From Branchiostoma floridae (Eukaryota; Chordata; Leptocardii; Amphioxiformes; Branchiostomatidae): a stretch of 64,000 nt of DNA. Under the pieces are notes generated by a model. It was not told the origin of the DNA and searched no databases. It saw only the letters and a program-made list of their open reading frames with translations. Below, in pieces: positions 37,301 through 48,800 of this stretch; positions within the stretch are counted from its first letter, which is position 1, and each line of letters opens with the position of its first letter. Both the position numbers and the translations under genes were made by a program. The DNA is taken from positions 5,227,069 through 5,291,068 of the forward strand of contig NC_049996.1 in the NCBI RefSeq assembly GCF_000003815.2, in the 5' to 3' direction.

Positions 37301-40300
37301 GTTGTAAAGGGAAGGTTTGTATCAATATTGTTTACCCGGGTGTCTAACAGTTGCAGACGTAACCCATGCTTTACGCCTCAATGAAAAGGCAAAATTAAGA
37401 TAAAGTAGATGGATGATGTGTTTTGGACAAAAAAGGGCTGATATATATTTACATCGACAATATCAGAAAGCTGACTGCTAAACAAGTATATAATTGAATA
37501 AAAGTACCGAACTAACATTTGTTTTTCAATATGAAAACAAACTTTTTAAATACAAGAAAATAACCTAATATGTTACTCAAGTAAGTAGAAACTAGAGTTC
37601 CGGGACCTCATGCCTTCGACGAATGGTTTGAATCTTTTTTCGAGTGAATTATTTACATTTTCCCATGTTATTATGCCAATAAGGTCATGATTTTTCGTAA
37701 TTTGTCTCGGTTGATCATCCTCTGTATCACAGAGGTACAAGTCCAAAGTACAAAAGTCGCATCGTATCAGAGGCCGAGGTTAAAGGACCTATGTCGTGTT
37801 TCCTAAATAATTATGTAAATATTAATACCATTTGCATAATTTATGTCTAATAATGTTCAACTTCACTAAGCTTCATAATAAAACATTGAATTTTCCATAA
37901 TTCACTACTATGGAATTATAATAATTTCTCACCAATTATGCAAATCAGGTCGTTATTTGCATAATAAATGTGTATCAATATTTTTTGTCTTTCTTAGTTA
38001 CGCAGGTGGCAAGTTTGAGAGCCATCTAATGGAATTCAGTGGATTTCAAACTTTCCTAATTGATCATGCAAATTAGCTTTTGATTTGCAAAATAAGTATT
38101 TCATTTTGTAATTTATCACTTGGCTATCTACATATAAAAGTCCTTATGATCCGTCAACACGTTCAAAGTTTGAAACGAAATCGGCGCCTGCAGTGCAAAA
38201 ACGCAGATGATATGGTTAATATAACAAAGTTTGGAGGTTTCCGCTACAGTAAATAACAGCAGTTCCACAAGACTGTTGCGCTTGAAATCTGCAATACATC
38301 GTAACACACTATTTCATACATCTCCTTACAAACTTACATTTTTCCCATCAGCTCTACACACCCTTAGTGGGCAAGTATGCTGCTCTTATATTCCAGAAGA
38401 GAAGTACCAGGACTAGGCTGTCAACTGAGACAGGTAAGCTGTTTTAAAAATAACTTATATGAAAATGATGATAATTTATGTTATGTATCTGTTCGTCATC
38501 AAAAGCTCCAAAAAGTAGAATAAATATAAACAGACTTATCAACATCATTCCTCCTAATTTCGAGGTGCAGCCAGCGCACTTTATTTTCCAGGATTCCATT
38601 TTTCTCAGGGTTGAGATACGTTCATGTCCTTCTATTTTTTTCTAAACTCTATAGTACGTATACAGTGATTGGACGGGAAATCCTTGTCTAGGCCTAAAAG
38701 TAAGAAGGTTGTCGATTGGGTCTCTGCTAAGTGCCACATGACCGCGAGACTTATTTCACGACATTTCGTGGTGACAAAGGATTGATTCATCATTGTATAT
38801 TATTCGTTATGTGCTACCTCAACTACGCGCAACATCTTCGTGTAAGTGCCATTGTTGGGTGCCGTATCGTATTGTGCTAATAACCCTCGATTCTGACCTA
38901 TTAAAATATTTATTCAATGCATGTGTTTTGTATTGGTTTCTTTTCTACTGAGAGATTTTCAAATTCTATGTACTGGGTAAAGGATGGACTTGGTGATCCT
39001 AGCATCTATGTCATGGCCAATAAAATGATTGGAGTATTTTCCTGTATAGTTTGTGTTTATGCACATTTGAAACTCCTCAAGTCGACTTTGCCGGTATTCT
39101 ATAATGCCACCCTATCACTGCAGGTGTTAGCTTACTTGGTGGGAAGTCATATTTCCTGTCCCCGGATGACATACACCTGGGCGTGAATGAAACCGTCAAG
39201 GACTCTGCCAAGTAAGAATATTGTCTTTGCCAGCATGTTTTTAAAATATCGATAGACATCAATAATAAGAATTGTTATCTAATTTACATAATTATTGATA
39301 TATTGTTATAATAGTCTTGAATAGAAAACATTAATTCTTGTGACATTTGGCAGCGACATTGACGGTAAGTTGAGCAGACAGACGTGATTTATGCAAATTG
39401 GGGTCTCATTTACATACATTATAAGATAATGCTACAATAGCTTTCTTTGGTAAGACTTTCATACTTAGAACACATTGTTATTTAGAACACATTGTTATTT
39501 AGAACACATTGTTATTTAGAACACATTGTTATTTAGAACACATTGTTATTTAGGTATAGGAGATGATGAACTGATGTATTTTATGCAAATGAGGACCTCA
39601 TTTGTATAATCAATGAGAAACATGTATAATAGGTTCCTCGTAATAAGAACTGGCCTTTCTTGTTTACAGCAATGCGCTACAAACATCCATCTCGTAAAAC
39701 AATCTTCATACATACAGCCAGGTGAATAGAAAGAATACAAATACAACAGACCTACAAAAACAATTATCAACACTTAAAAGCAATAAAAAGCAAAAGTTAT
39801 TATTGTAACTAGGACCATTAATATTTGCAGGGTCTTGTCAGGGTATGTGGACCTCATACTTGCCAGAATGTGTAAACATGAGGATGTTGAGGCACTGGCT
39901 GAAGAAGGAAGTGTCCCTATTGTTAACGCTCTGTCCGAACTCTACCATCCACTACAGATCCTAGCGGACTTTCAAACACTACAGGTATAACAAACACTCT
40001 TTCTACATGTGCGTGGACCCTGTGCTAGTTATTGTTAATGCTTTTAGAGTGTAGAATTTTTCAAACTGTGTTAAGGCTACACCATGTGTTTTGGATGCAC
40101 TATATGTTGTGGTTACACCACGTAATAGGGTTACACCATGTGTTGGTGTGACACTATGTGTTGATGTTATACTGTGTGTACGGGTTACACCGTACGTGTG
40201 AACAAACTCAATATTTGATTTAAAAAAAAATGCAGAAAATGTAAATTTCAAGGCCTTATTTATACAAGAAAACAATTCTGCTAAAATGTCTTTTATATCA

Positions 40301-40688
40301 GTGTGGTGAAGCACCGCGCTCGCATGGTGGATCCCAGGTAAATGGACACGAATGGCGTAACATGTTTTTCTCGTGCACGCCTTGGTATGGAAGGTGAAAC
40401 TTTGTTACCCAAAATATCTATTTTGTCTCGTACACGAAGGGTCATTTTGGCAACCTGAGAGGCTTGACTGTTGCCTGGGTGGGAGACGGCAACAACATCA
40501 TCCACTCCTTCATGATGGCGGCTCCAAAGCTGGGTGTTAACCTGAAAATCGCATGCCCAAAGGTACTGTGTTCAGCAATAAAAACACATAACAACGGGAT
40601 GCCAGAACAGGAAAAATAAACTAACATATACTATGTGGAACTAATTTAATATCATAACGATACAAAACGTTCTGCTTGGATGACGGGG

Positions 40689-40720
<32 letters not shown>

Positions 40721-43700
40721 ATATATATATTTATTGTATATAAAGGGACGCTATTGATTTTCCTCTAGTTTCTTTATCTATTTATATCTATTTAAAGAGC
40801 AAATTTAAAATGCTTTCTTCTGATACGTGTTTTTTTTTAAATTTGTGTTTGGTACTTCAGTACCACTTCCGCCCTAGCGCGCTTTAATAAAACACAAAAA
40901 AACTAGTTGGGTGCAATTTTTTTTCTTTTTTTTACCTCCACGTGATAGTCATAGTACAATCGTATATGGCACTAATAATTCGAACAAATCTATATTATCT
41001 CTATTTTATATCTTAGTTCATAGCTGCCCAATGGTAATACGGCCTCATACTGCATTATCCAATGGAGAAAACCGTTTGGCAACGTTAATCATATTAGTAT
41101 GTATTTGGATATCTTGAATTTAATATACATGTATATGGCCTGTAGGGGTATGAAACCTGACCGAAGGTGACAAAATATGCAGAAGAGATTGCCAAACAGG
41201 TAAGGGGTTCGCATCGACGATTTACTTTGTAACACCTGATACAAACATGCTGAGTTAAGAATGTTTAAGTGGTTTGCGTCAGAAATGTCCGTCACAGACT
41301 CTTCTGATGGACTATTCCTGCTCTATCAGCTGTTTGGATCTTTGCAGAACAAAGATATTAATGTGATGCAACAGCTAATACCGTATCAATACAGAGAAAG
41401 CCTGGTTGACTACCGTAAAATAAATTCTTCCCCCTTTATTCGAATATATTGAGATTCAAATAACAGTTACATGTGTAGCCTAATGTTCCCACATTTCGTC
41501 TGATTATTACCAAGTACGAGACCGAGATTTACCACACAAACGACCCGAGGGAGGCGTGTGAAGGGGCCAATGCCATTGTGGCAGACAGAAGGAGAAAAAA
41601 CGGTATCGGACCAAGGCAGGAAACAATGAAGACACTTATGGCTTTTGAGGAGTACCGAGTCACTCATAAGGTAAGGTTTACATTCTCCAAGAATCTTAAA
41701 TATTGATGCAAATAAGTCAATTAGCTCATGTGTGTGTGTGTAAGAATGTTCTAATACAAATCTACTTCTAAGATAGTAACTTAATGGCATTCTTCGAATT
41801 GTGCAACTGTCTTTTGAACCCGAAATCATTGTTGTGGGTCTTTTTTTTTCTTTAACGCCATTACGTAAAATCTGATATAAGAAAATATTGATGCACATGA
41901 CCGTATATTATGGAGAACACTACTCTTTGGCTAGTACTAGGGGTTACTAACAAGTAGTAGCTTATAGATCAATATTTTAGTTTTAAAATCAATATCATAA
42001 AGTTTACTGTGGCCATTCGTCAAAGAGAAGTCACTCAAGGAACCGGATATGATTTTAAAAATGGTCACTTGTTTCAGAGAGCTACGTGTATCTTGCGTAA
42101 GTGACATTTAGCAAATCTCCATATGTTAACTATGAATAGAGAAATAAAGGAGGCGTAGGTGATTTTATACAGTCCAATAGGGAATAAATAAAAGACAAAT
42201 ACAATTTTGATGGGAATGAGTCATTTAGCTCTTGATGCTTCAGCTACTTCTGTATAGGCTATAAACTTTCAATTCCAAGAAAAAATCTGGACACCAAGTA
42301 CAGATAACAGAATGATGGTGTTTTTTACGACTCCTCTTACCAATAGCAACATCAATTACATCGAAATGAAGCCATAGAATGATGTCGTCATTTCTAAGAT
42401 ACTAGTTGGGATCCGACATCTTTGAAGTTTCAAAAATCCATTTCTTGTAGCAAGTTTGTTGGCTCTAGCGTAGGCCGTTCTGGCGCTATGCGACATGGAA
42501 GTTGGCGTAGGTCTAAAAAGCTTCCCCGCCCTTGCTTCTGTTGCCAGTAACAACATCAATGCCATTGAAATGACGTCATAAAATGATGTCATATCTAAGA
42601 TACTAAGATACCTGGTCTTAATAGGGTTACAATTAGATGTCTCTACGACGAAAAGTCTGCAGAATTGATATTCATGCTCAGGGTCCCAGCATTCTTGCTC
42701 AGGTTCCCAGAATTCTGCAGAATTGGCCTTCTTCATGCAGCCATCTAATTGCAACATATATATTCATAATCAGTTGATATATCATAACTACAAATATCAT
42801 CTGGTCAATCTATTTTAAAAAGTTTTCTGGAGTTAAAGTGTTCGTCTGGAATTATAGTGTTGCCTGCTCTATGTGTTCTTGTCCTTGCAGTTAGCGGAGG
42901 TGGCAGCTAAGGACTGGGTGTTTCTTCACTGCCTGCCCAGGAAGCAGGAGGAAGTTGACGATGCTGTGTTCTATAGCGACCGGTCACTGGTCTGGAAAGA
43001 GGCTGAGAACAGGAAGTGGACTGTAATGGTAAGTATTAATGGTGCGTAAGGCTGCTAGTTTAGCCCGTTTGTTTGCCTTCTACAAGAGAAGCTCCTCCAT
43101 GGAGTTCTAAAAATTATTTGTATTCATAGTGCGTAGAGCTCGCTCCATGGTGCTGGATGGCTGTACGACCAACCTACATGGAGGACCTCACCTCCATGGA
43201 GGTTGCTCGTGATGCCTCTATTGTACATTTGAGGATCCTCATCCTTTTCTTTCGGACCAGCAGCTTTCAGAATAGGCCAACGAAAGCTTTGGAGAGCCAA
43301 ATTGCAGAGCATAGGATAAAGCAGGACTCGTTTGTCCGGATTGAATGCACCCAAATACGTTTTATATAAGCATGCGGGGAAATCTAATGTTCTCTTTATG
43401 TAGAAACTCCGCATACCCAAGACACCTTCGGTTGCTCCTAACTAGTGGTTCGTACCCAATCATATATTCAGGTTCAGGTCCGGATTCAGGTTCAGCAGTT
43501 CAGGTTTAGGTCCGGATTTTATTTCTATGGAAGGTTTTAGATAGTTAAGAACAAAAAAATGACAGATAGCTTTTTGTAAGTCCGAACTTGGCTCTTATAA
43601 ACTAGTTTAACTGTAATATCCAACACAAGAATTGGACTCACCCAAATTTTTGACTTAACAGCACCGCTCTTTGTAAAAGAATTTACAATCCACTGCTGTT

Positions 43701-43857
43701 ACGTCATGCAGGAAGAACACGTGACTCATTAAACAGTGGATCGTAGGTTGCAGGAAGTCTATGGCGCCAATCATTTATTGATGTGTTTATTTTACAGGCT
43801 GTTATCCTGTCACTACTGAAAGACCACGTCTGCACAACCCCGAAGCCAGACTACTAG
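34367..43857 (+). CDS. OTC: Ornithine transcarbamylase, mitochondrial, with in-frame stop
   Basis: OTC makes citrulline from ornithine and carbamoyl phosphate in the mitochondrial matrix. Ten exons join in phase: 34367-34533, 36972-37092, 38352-38433, 39124-39211, 39831-39984, 40440-40562, 41146-41199, 41515-41670, 42891-43028, 43798-43857 (381 codons with stop). Exon 1 encodes an Arg/Lys-rich, acid-free presequence ([15 protein letters not shown]). Carbamoyl-phosphate motifs STRTR (114-118) and HPLQ (192-195), the WVGDGNN motif (217-223) and the catalytic HCLPR (328-332) are present. Exons 3-7, 9 and 10 (82, 88, 154, 123, 54, 138, 60) equal human OTC exon lengths as I know them. Oddities: exon 7 contains TGA at codon 250, and the ornithine-binding DTWxSMG motif is not recognisable in exon 8 ([10 protein letters not shown] at 286-295). 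Either a sequence-error-affected or diverged gene, or a recent pseudogene. Confidence 0.85.
35060..35640 (-). mobile_element. LINE reverse-transcriptase relic in OTC intron 1
   Basis: The minus strand reads [20 protein letters not shown], then [19 protein letters not shown], then [11 protein letters not shown]. These match the reverse-transcriptase palm of CR1/Jockey-type LINEs: the thumb-side FLSDR-QRV segment, the QG-x-LGP-LF loop and the YVDDTT catalytic box, here with E for the second D. Stops occur between blocks, so it is inactive. Confidence 0.75.
35735..35950. mobile_element. MITE with AATTTCGCGG repeats
   Basis: The left end has TGCATTTAATTTCGCGG, repeated as GGATTTAATTTCGCGG. The right end is the inverted CCGCGAACATCAAACCACCG then TTTCTGCATTTACA. 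The CpG-rich interior between AT-rich DNA and the imperfect terminal inversion suggest a small non-autonomous DNA transposon. It lies in intron 1 of OTC. Confidence 0.55.
36100..36960. other. OTC intron 1 distal part, nothing recognised
   Basis: This is intron sequence without supported exons or elements. It ends with a T-rich tract before the exon 2 acceptor at 36970-36971. Confidence 0.4.
39465..39553. repeat. 17-bp tandem repeat, five units
   Basis: The unit AACACATTGTTATTTAG is repeated about five times almost without change in intron 4 of OTC. There are no spacers, so it is not CRISPR-like. The near identity suggests recent expansion. Confidence 0.95.
40065..40200. repeat. Degenerate GGTTACACCATGTGTT tandem repeat
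   Basis: About five diverged units of roughly 15-30 bases, each with a TACACCATGTGTT-like core, lie in OTC intron 5. On the minus strand this produces a spurious open frame with repeating THGVT, which I do not regard as coding. Confidence 0.75.
40689..40731. repeat. (AT)n microsatellite
   Basis: An interrupted AT dinucleotide run of about 40 bases in OTC intron 6. Confidence 0.9.
41146..41199 (+). CDS. OTC: OTC exon 7 carrying TGA
   Basis: This 54-base exon has good splice sites and reads GYET[17 protein letters not shown]. The conserved family sequence at the start is GYEPD. The bases CCTGAC that would encode PD are present but displaced by one base: there is one extra A before them and one C fewer after them. 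The exon length (54) is unchanged from human because the two indels cancel. TGA occupies 41158-41160. Confidence 0.8.
42340..42622. repeat. Degenerate CRE-bearing MITE copy in OTC intron 8
   Basis: It contains AATGACGTCATAAAATGATG, a CGTAGGCCGTTCTGG-like segment shared with the 50-kb copy, and the terminus CCTGGTCTTAATAGGGTTA. Confidence 0.55.
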
Positions 43858-43859
43858 GC

Positions 43860-45870
43860 GGACCTCCTGTTTTTTGTTGGATTGGCTCTGCAAAATCGGA
43901 AGACACAAACAAAATAACTGCAAATTGATATAATAACAGTATTAACATGAGAACGATGGGTGATGATTGTCTATTTCATATATGTATGCATTAGATATTT
44001 GTGTAACAAGTTCAGTGTTTTCAGCATTAATAACATTCGTTGCTTCAAAATTGTCTTCCTATAATACATAACTTTGGACGGATTGGACTGAAAATACCGT
44101 TGTTAATGATATATTCATTGATAAATAGGTTTGCCATTTTACAATATATATATAAATATATTATTTACCATGTAAGTAAATGATTATCGATGGTACCCAT
44201 GTCTGTTATCACAGATAGTGCTAAACTTAAGTTGTGTTTTTTTAGCCAAGGGGTTGCCAACATGTCCATTTACGATTGTTTTAGATAAAATCATCATTTA
44301 TTAAAATGGAGTTTTAAGACATTCTCAGACAAAGCCGGAAGGTCAAAATGATATTTTTACATGTACTATGCACTGCATAAAGGTATGAGATCACATTTAA
44401 GGAAAAATGCAGCTTTGACTTTCAACCATCTGTATAATGATTAAAAAAATCAAACAAAAGAATAGTAGTAAGATACCCGTGTGTTATCAATGAGGAATGG
44501 CGGGGAAAAACACCACAGTAAGTCCGGTGAAAATGTTTTTTTAACGAACTTGCTTAATGCAAGATGCATGAAGTACTGAAATAAAACTCACAACAGGTAG
44601 TTGTATCTCCTCATATGAAACAATCATATCAGTCAGCTCAAATCATCATCATCATTATCAGTTGGCTGCGGAGCAGCCGATTACAAGTTTGGTTCACGAC
44701 AGCCCGTCCGCAACCAGCGCAGTAATAGCGTCAGGACTCAAGTTACCTTCCGCATCCCCCAGTAGGCTCTAGACGTACGTTAAGTAGTTGGTCTTCATGG
44801 TGTGTATTGAATGTATATCTTGGCATTACTTACATGATCGATGTGTTTTTGTTCAAAATGACTGTAGCATGATGTGACGAATCCATCTCTCTTGTTCAAC
44901 ATGTCCAGCTATAAAACAATTAATTCCAATCCTTATGCTTGACTAACTGACTAAGTAAGCGAAACAGGGGTTACAAAGGCTACTAGGGATGTTACTGTAA
45001 CTCCTACTCTTTTTGATAAGTGTGTCGGTTTCTATAACATGCTCAAAATCAGTTGCTTTGGTTTGGATCCAGACCAAATTCCCCTTAGTTGCACCTGGCA
45101 CGTTGCCATAAGATTTGTTTTGACTCATGCGGATGTCTATGGATCATTAAAAGTAAAGAAAACCACAAATCATGAAAGGTAAAGAAAAACATTAATCTTT
45201 AAAACAATTCTACACTCTCTAAATATAAGATGTTACAGCTATACAGGAGTAAACAATTGATGTATATATATAAAAGAAGTGCATATGTACATTCTTTTTA
45301 AATAATGTCCTCTTCTAAGAGAAATAAGTAGTTGCATACAGGTCACAATTCATTAACAACAGGTCATGGTTGTTATTGTAAACGGAAAACGTTTTGTAGC
45401 AGCTGCTGCTTTTATCACATTTACAACACATGAAGAGACTAACTTGTGCTAACTGCCGCTAAAGGAATGGCATGCACAAAGTAGGTATCGGTCATGCTCT
45501 AGTCATGTTCTAAGATCGGTTTCAAAACTATTTCAGGATCAAGGTCCCCTACAGAAAATATCACAAAAATTAATATCACGTTCTTTATATAGACCGCTTT
45601 ATCTAACGACGGATGAGCGTCTCTTGCGCATTGTCCTGACCGTATATACACATGTATACCACTCCGGTCACGACCACAAAAAGGCAGCGCAAGAACCAAT
45701 TAGACGTTTCCATCTGGCATCTAGCTGAACAACTCGTGCCTTAAAACGAAACTACCAGCAATCAATAACAGATATTTTTAAGAGAGGAAATCAGAACAAG
45801 CACCCAATAATAGTAGATTGCGAACTGTGCACGGATCTCTCTAACGCGGAGCGACTTTTCTAATGTATCA
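43860..45870. other. OTC-GAMT intergenic region
   Basis: This holds the 3' end of OTC (a possible AATAAA at 44580-44585, about 720 bases after the stop) and the upstream region of GAMT. A segment at about 44640-44780 starts with an ATC trinucleotide run followed by GTTGGCTGCGGAGCAGCCG, which looks like a SINE or LINE tail in reverse orientation. No other gene was seen. Confidence 0.45.
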
Positions 45871-45872
45871 AC

Positions 45873-48800
45873 ATGACCGCCATAGAGGGTGAGCCTGTGT
45901 TTGGATCCGGAGAAGACTGCAAGCCAGCATGGACAGACGCCCCGGCGGACTACGATACGACGGACGAGCACCTGTCAATCATGGGGAAACCCGTCATGGA
46001 ACGGTGGCAGACGCCTTACATGCACAAACTGGCTAAAGTCGCCAGCTGCAACGGTAGGGAAATATTCGCTTTATTCCCTGACCTAATCATCTATGGAACG
46101 GTAAATGAAGTTTTTTTATTTTGTTAGCCTGGGGGGGTATAACAGTTGCCTTAGGTCTTCATAAATACAAGCAAAATGTGCCCCTCAAATGCCAAATGCA
46201 GGAAATGAAGTTTTAGATGGTCAAGATTTTAATTTTTTTCCCCGGTCGCCCCTTGCGATGGCTTGCGCCACAGGCGCAAGCGATGCTCTGGTGCTTGTCG
46301 CCATCAAAAACATTTTCCTTTAACAGAAATTTCATTGAATTTAGCATAGTCTCCGAGGAAAGATTATCCCTCTAAATGCGGAAAACCTCATTTTTGAGGG
46401 TCATGGTTTCAGCACTTACCCGGTCCTACTAGTGCCTAGCGACGGCTTGTGCCATGGGAACTCAAAATCGGGAAAATACGTTTGGGGCGTCATTGCCCTG
46501 AAAAACTTAAGCTAAAACAATGTGAAGTTAACTAGAAAGACCATTAAATTTAGCGGCCGCTGCCTCTGTTGGATGATTCCATGTTCGCACAAAGTTTCAA
46601 CAATATAGCTTCCAACTTTAGTTTTATTTTGAGTTAACATCGTACATGTATAGTGGAAAAGATCGCCATGGAACAGCCCTCCCCATCCGTGGACGCAGTA
46701 ACCCACCTTTACTTAACACGTATATGCCTCACAGAATGAAAAAAAAAATGCGCTTAGGGCTTGTGCTAGGACGTCTTCCCTTGGTAACTTAGAATATTAA
46801 CAAGAAATGGAATAATTCTACCATTTTTCGTGTTGCCATGGCAACGGGTTTCTGAAAAGCATATTTCATAAAGTTAACTAATTTTGGTGTAAATGATAAG
46901 ATTTTCTTAACAGACTTAACTTTTTATATAACTTTTATATGTAACATATTATAACGATTCGGTATTATCAATTTATGCTAATGAGATCACGTAAGCGTTC
47001 AAAATCAAAGATTGCCTAACATATCACGATGAGATGTATAATCAGCTTATTTTTGGTCTGATTTCATCAGAAATTTGTATTTTATTGAGAAAAAATCATT
47101 TATATAAACGTTTTATATATCAATCACTGTGTTGATATTGCGACTAAAGTTCCTACCCGCATTCGTTCTTCCTTGCCGCCTTGATCCCCTGAGTATCCCA
47201 ACATCTCGTATCATTGTTTTCAGTTGTGCATTTGTTCTTGGAGTGATGTTCTTGGAGTTCTTTATGAATTCCGTGGAGTATCTGAGCAGTACTCTGGTTG
47301 CCATTGTTGACCACTACTGATCTGAGATCCTAGTTCGAGAGAAAGAAGTTCAGATTGCTATTCACCAGTTCAAACAGAACACCTTCGATTTTACCATATA
47401 TGACAAATACAGTCCAATGAATGATTACAAACACAGATAATTTCTTAAAAGCGCCGGCTATCTAGTGACAAAAGATATCATAACTTATATAAAATTTTAT
47501 TCATGTGATTAAATAGCCGCAATGTAGCAGAAAAAAAACAGATAAATACATTATACGAATTATACAAATATTGTAACAACGTTGCAAACTAAATTTAGGA
47601 AATGTCATAAAATTCGGTGCCTATATAGTGTAAGCCGTTTAGGCGTTCTGCGACATCAAATTTGGTGCAAGCTAAACCCTCCTGTCTGAATAGTGGTAAA
47701 ATTATCTAAATAATAATGCATTTCTTTAAGAATAAACTCATGATTACTTGTATATGTTTGTGTCATTTTAGTTTGCCGTATATTCTTAGCTGGTGCATAA
47801 CTTCATCGACCTTTCCGATACTTTCTTTATTATATTTGACATTCCGAACAAAATTCAACTGACTTTCCTGTCATAATACACAGACATTTAATGGTTATCA
47901 GCAATGCGATTTTAATGGCCAAATAAACGCCTTATACTTACTATTAAAGGCACAGTGGTATAATGATAATATTTACTTTGAATTACTAGTTTAGCCAATA
48001 CAGCATACATTTTGTTGCAAAATTGATGTTTTTGTTAATTCAATATTTCCTCAGGTGGCCGTGTCCTTGAAATCGGATTTGGCATGGCCATTGCCAGCAG
48101 CGAGATTCAGCGGCACAAAATCGATGAACACTGGATCATTGAATGTAACGACGGTGTGTTCAAGAGACTACAACAGTGGGTCAGGGAACAGAAGCACAAG
48201 GTCAGTACAAGACAAAAATATTATGTTTAGTATTATAAGTCTTAAATATTTTGCTACGAAACAGTATATCTGGAAGTCTCGAATTTTGAAACGTTGGGTC
48301 CTTTGTTGTTGGTAACGTAGTAGAATGTATTTTAGTTTTTGGAAAAAATCGTTTCGTACCATACTCCTCTTCTTGTTCCATAGTAAAGAATTGTCAAATG
48401 GGATGTTTTACAAATATAAGGCAACAGGTTTGTATAGTCAGGAAAGAAAAAGAATGATTAAAAAAAGAACTACATTTCATACAACTTTTAAGACCGATGT
48501 TTTTTTTTCTCTTTTGCTCATGGTCTTTGTGGTTTTCATATCTGAGAAATACAATCCCCAACCTTTTTTCCCTAAAGAAATGAGGTTAGCAATAACAATA
48601 GACAAAAACGATTCTACAGCAATTTATATATTTATCATTTTTCCGTGTACATGTGCGCTGCCTAAAGCATAAAGTGACATTCCCTTGTCCCTTTATTCTT
48701 TGGTTTTATATAAGTACGAGAATCGCAGCGCCAAACAGAAATGGCATGATATTTATCACGTTTGTTATGTTGATAGAGCCCAAAAGAAAAAAAAAAAAAA

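Noticed and set aside
39465-39553. 17-bp direct repeats as a CRISPR-like array
   Set aside because: There are no spacers between units and the DNA is eukaryotic; it is a simple minisatellite.
41158-41160. TGA in OTC exon 7 as a selenocysteine codon
   Set aside because: OTC has no known selenoprotein form, and the context shows displaced PD codons from compensating indels, which explains the stop more simply.
48325-48672. 115-codon open frame in GAMT intron 2
   Set aside because: AT-rich composition, Lys/Phe-rich product, no similarity that I recognise and it lies inside an intron.
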